Shown piece by piece: positions 61,389 through 64,000 of a stretch of 64,000 nucleotides of DNA. Below the pieces are notes generated by a model, which did not search any database, was not told where the DNA came from, and saw only the letters and a list, made by a program, of their open reading frames with translations. The translations under genes and the position numbers were made by a program. Origin of the DNA: Hymenobacter sp. ISL-91 (GTDB lineage Bacteria > Bacteroidota > Bacteroidia > Cytophagales > Hymenobacteraceae); NCBI RefSeq assembly GCF_018613725.1, contig NZ_JAGGPS010000004.1, positions 1 through 64,000 on the forward strand, in the 5' to 3' direction. Numbering within the stretch: the stretch's first letter is position 1; each line of letters begins with the position of its first letter.

Positions 61389-62198
61389 TTAGCTACCGGC
61401 CCGCATGGCGTTCAGCATGTTGCCGTACACGCGGTTGAGCGAACCCAAGTTGGAAGTCAGGTTGGTTACCTCCGTCTTGAACTGGTCGGTTTCCTTGCCG
61501 GCTTCAGTCAGGTTCTGCATGGCCTGGGCCAATGTGCCGTAGAATTGGTTCATGGACTTGAGGTGCGAGTTGGCATCCTGCAACTCCATTTCGTACACTG
61601 CATTCAAAGCACCCAAGTTCTTGGTTACGTTCTGCACCTGCAGCTGGTAAGCACCTGCATCAGCGGTGGCATCGGCCATCGTGCTCATAGCATCAGCCGT
61701 CTTAGAGTACGACTCGTTAATGCGCTCCAGCGACTGAGCAGCCGAACGAACCTTGGTCGTGTACTCGTCGGTAGCATTGGTAGCGTCGCCGAGGCCGGCC
61801 AGCTGCTGGGTAGTCGTGCTCAGGCGGTTCAGGCCCTGGCCCAGCGAAGAAATAGCTTCGGGAGTTACATTGGCATCCTTCAGCATGTCGTCGAGCTTGC
61901 GGGTCAAGCCCGTGCCGTTGTTATCCTGCTGCAGGAAGCTGGAATTACCAGTGGAAGGATCATAGCCTTCGCTCAGCTCCGGGTATACCATCGACCAGTC
62001 AACCTCTTTGGAGGTGGGCTGGAATGCACTCAGGAAAAAGATAACAGCCTCGGTACCAAGGCCAACAATAAGCATTTCGCTGGCACCATCCCAGTGCTGG
62101 ATTTTGAATAGAGCTCCTACAATTACGACTGCTGCGCCGATGCCGTAGATTTTGGGCATCAATACATCGTACAGGAAATTACCGCCTTTAGCTGCCAT
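61389..62198 (-). CDS. gldL: Gliding motility / T9SS motor protein GldL
   Basis: Inner-membrane rotary motor stator of 269 residues. Two membrane helices lie at about 12-32 and 42-59; Glu50 in the second (LIVGLGTEAVIFF) matches the proton-sensing Glu49 of F. johnsoniae GldL. A long cytoplasmic coiled coil follows. ATG 62198 (MAAKGGNFLYD) is chosen; the frame runs 27 codons further upstream and would overlap gldK. Confidence 0.95.
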   Translation of the reverse strand: MAAKGGNFLYDVLMPKIYGIGAAVVIVGALFKIQHWDGASEMLIVGLGTEAVIFFLSAFQPTSKEVDWSMVYPELSEGYDPSTGNSSFLQQDNNGTGLTRKLDDMLKDANVTPEAISSLGQGLNRLSTTTQQLAGLGDATNATDEYTTKVRSAAQSLERINESYSKTADAMSTMADATADAGAYQLQVQNVTKNLGALNAVYEMELQDANSHLKSMNQFYGTLAQAMQNLTEAGKETDQFKTEVTNLTSNLGSLNRVYGNMLNAMRAGS

Positions 62199-62259
62199 CT
62201 GATTGTGTTGTTGAAGAAGAAGTGGTGAGGTATAAAGAGTCTTAGACAAAAAGGCTGGC

Positions 62260-63267
62260 TTAGCCGCCACCCGAGCCAATCTGGATCATGGCAGTGCGGA
62301 AACCGATATAAGAGCGCGCCGAATCCTGGTATTCGAAATTGCGGGTTCCGGTCTCTAGGAAATACGCAATATCCTTCCACGAACCGCCACGTACTACTTT
62401 GCGGGGCTCGTTGTCGTCGGGGTTAGTTGGGTTCATATCCCATACTACTGGCACAGAAGCCTCCATGTAGGCATCGTCGCACCACTCGCCTACGTTACCC
62501 GACATGTCGTACAGGCCAAAATCGTTGGGAAAGAACGAGGCAACCGGAGCCGTGTAGGCATGTCCGTCGGAGGCATAGTCGCCGCGGCCGGGCTTAAAGT
62601 TAGCCAGCATGCAACCATTGGAGTTCCGCATGTAAGGACCTCCCCAAGGATACGTGGCGAGGTCGCGGCCACCACGGGCGGCGTACTCCCACTCAGCCTC
62701 CGAGGGCAGACGGAAATTAGGGTAAGGGGCCAAACCGGCCTCTTCGTTGGCCTGGTTTTTCAGCTTGGTGCGCCAGTTACAGAAATACTTGGCCGCAAAC
62801 CAGTCAACGCCCACTACGGGATAGTCGTCGAAGGCCGGGTGCGTGTAATAATACTCCATCAGCGGGTCACCCATGTGGTAGGTGAAGTCGCGCACCCACA
62901 CCGTGGTGTCAGGGTAGAGCTCGGTCATCACGTACTCTTCGCCCAGTACGTCAATCGAATCCTGCCGGATGGCATTCATAAACTGGCGGTACTGGTTGTT
63001 GGTGATTTCCGTCTCATCCATGTAGAAGCCGGCAATTGTTACCTGCTTGTTCATGTTGACCATGGAGGCCGAAATATCCTGGTCGGTCTGTCCCATATGG
63101 AACGTACCGCCGGGGCAGGGCACCATGCCGTAAGGCACTTCCTGCGGGTTAAATTCTGGCCGGTCTTCCGCACCGACCAAGTCGCCGGTGGGACCTTTGC
63201 TGAAACCGCACCCGCCCAACAGCAGAGCCGAGAAAGCGACAAGGGGCAGGAGGAAAAACTTATTCAT
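62260..63267 (-). CDS. gldK: Gliding motility / T9SS lipoprotein GldK
   Basis: Outer-membrane-associated lipoprotein of 335 residues with lipobox LLGGC (Cys20), forming a ring with GldN. The fold is that of formylglycine-generating enzymes: GGTFHMGQTD, FYMDETEITNNQYRQFM, FRLPSEAEWEYAARGG, GNVGEWCDD and VVRGGSWKD, without an expected sulfatase-activating role. It is the first of gldKLMN. A -7 element lies 60 bases upstream. Confidence 0.95.
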   Translation of the reverse strand: MNKFFLLPLVAFSALLLGGCGFSKGPTGDLVGAEDRPEFNPQEVPYGMVPCPGGTFHMGQTDQDISASMVNMNKQVTIAGFYMDETEITNNQYRQFMNAIRQDSIDVLGEEYVMTELYPDTTVWVRDFTYHMGDPLMEYYYTHPAFDDYPVVGVDWFAAKYFCNWRTKLKNQANEEAGLAPYPNFRLPSEAEWEYAARGGRDLATYPWGGPYMRNSNGCMLANFKPGRGDYASDGHAYTAPVASFFPNDFGLYDMSGNVGEWCDDAYMEASVPVVWDMNPTNPDDNEPRKVVRGGSWKDIAYFLETGTRNFEYQDSARSYIGFRTAMIQIGSGGG

Positions 63268-63326
63268 TATGAAAAGTAAAAAGACGACCGAGGGGGATAA
63301 CCAAAGATTACAATTTTTCGGGCTGG

Positions 63327-63334
63327 CAAATCTA
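63327..63334 (-). promoter_or_regulatory. TAGATTTG -7 element with TTG at -33 for gldKLMN
   Basis: Perfect TAnnTTTG on the minus strand with TTG 20 bases ahead, close to the Bacteroidota spacing. It suggests gldKLMN can be transcribed separately from porP. A small hairpin (63399-63407 with 63413-63421) lies between it and the porP stop. Confidence 0.45.
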
Positions 63335-63501
63335 ATGAATCATCCGTTGGTACGCAAGCAATCCGCCCAACACCGCACATTTGTCTACCAACTAAAGTAT
63401 CAGCCGGTTAAACGGCTGATAGGCTCATCTGACCGATTGATTGAGCCAACATTCTGTTTTTTGCTACTGCAGCACATCTTCCTCTTCTCCAAAACAGTCC
63501 G

Positions 63502-64000
63502 TTAGAAGCTATATCGGGGCGTCCGGATAACTGGCCGGATATTTAGACTTGGTTTAGGCAAGCGGTAGCTCAGCATAATCTCAAATGAACTTGTTGCCTT
63601 TGCTTCTTGGCCAAATGCAATTAGGTCATAGGCCAATCCCAACCGAAGCACATTGTCCTGAGCGAAGGAAACTCCTCCTAGAGCCGTGAATGCGTCGCCT
63701 GAACGGTAGCCCAAGCCACCCCAGAACCGGTCGTTGAACGTGGCCCTAGCTCCTACCTCATACGAGGCATTACGCAGGGTCAGTTTGTCGTTGTCGCCAA
63801 ATTCTCCCGGCAGCACTACTTTCATCAGTGCCGTCGGGGTAATTACAACGTCCGAAGTCAAATCAATATTGCAGCCACCTGTTAGGTAGGCATGGTTCTC
63901 AGTCAAATATTGCGCCGTTTTTGCGTTGGCTATGCCTTCACTCTTAAAGCGGTAGCCAGAGCGCAGCAGGTTGTTCATGCTTAGGCCGGCATAAAACTTC
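63502..64000 (-). CDS. PorP/SprF-family T9SS membrane protein, 5' part outside window
   Basis: C-terminal part (166 codons visible, including stop) of an outer-membrane beta-barrel of the PorP/SprF family. The frame stays open to the window edge; upstream of the internal ATG at 63978 it reads KFYAGLSMNNLLRSGYRF, typical of the family. Strands such as ASYEVGARATFNDRFWGGLGYR and NVLRLGLAYDLI follow, ending in a Pro/Arg-rich tail. Its position directly before gldK matches the porP-K-L-M-N order. The complete gene extends beyond 64000. Confidence 0.88.
   Translation of the reverse strand, partial: KFYAGLSMNNLLRSGYRFKSEGIANAKTAQYLTENHAYLTGGCNIDLTSDVVITPTALMKVVLPGEFGDNDKLTLRNASYEVGARATFNDRFWGGLGYRSGDAFTALGGVSFAQDNVLRLGLAYDLIAFGQEAKATSSFEIMLSYRLPKPSLNIRPVIRTPRYSF

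Overview
The window reads as chromosome of a GC-rich Bacteroidota bacterium, most likely a Hymenobacter-like member of the Cytophagales. The evidence is: a gldK-gldL-gldM-gldN gliding/type IX secretion (T9SS) cluster next to a PorP/SprF-type gene; a secreted protease with a T9SS C-terminal sorting domain; a PorW/SprE-like lipoprotein; an F-type ATP synthase operon lacking atpD and atpC, as is usual in this phylum; TAnnTTTG-type -7 promoter elements; few Shine-Dalgarno sites; and many lipoproteins. The genus is inferred from style, not from a search. I see no rRNA, tRNA, CRISPR, transposase or prophage gene.

Layout. 1-8.5 kb: a small membrane protein, PfpI/DJ-1 protein, hotdog thioesterase, small secreted protein, a GMC alcohol oxidase followed by an ALDH3-like aldehyde dehydrogenase (a plausible alcohol-to-acid pair), a scramblase-like protein and a TPR protein. 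9-24 kb: AraC regulator, two distant DUF922-like HExxH proteins, serine hydrolase, RluE-like pseudouridine synthase, cold-shock protein, T9SS-exported metalloprotease, DUF389 transporter-like protein, SDR, NlpC/P60 hydrolase and YkvA-like protein. 24.4-32.4 kb: an unusual ACP-like protein, then a tetR-tolC-adaptor-RND efflux operon interrupted by a four-helix-bundle gene. 32.6-44.5 kb: housekeeping genes (ispF, M28 peptidase, lutB, sdaA, msrB, nnr, a UbiA-like enzyme, ppa, pafA, a HAD phosphatase). 44.6-50.8 kb: atpZ, a small membrane protein and atpB-E-F-H-A-G on the minus strand. 51-58.7 kb, divergent from it: porW/sprE, pbp1A and uvrC. 58.8-64 kb: porP/sprF (cut by the window end) and gldKLMN on the minus strand.

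Genes that work together: PorP, GldKLMN and PorW form the core T9SS and gliding machinery that would export the 15.2-17.5 kb protease. The TetR-controlled tripartite pump stands alone. The ATP synthase genes supply everything except the beta and epsilon subunits.

The most interesting non-gene structure is a family of intergenic arrays with a strict 7-base period, built mostly on AGCTNNN units and usually paired as inverted arms. They occur at eight places. They sit inside the ATP synthase and efflux operons, one pair flanks the four-helix-bundle gene like the ends of a cassette, and one arm lies inside a coding region, where it writes part of a lipoprotein signal peptide. Two other inverted-repeat families (a GC-rich REP-like one and a GTCATSCTGAG one) are also scattered through the gaps.
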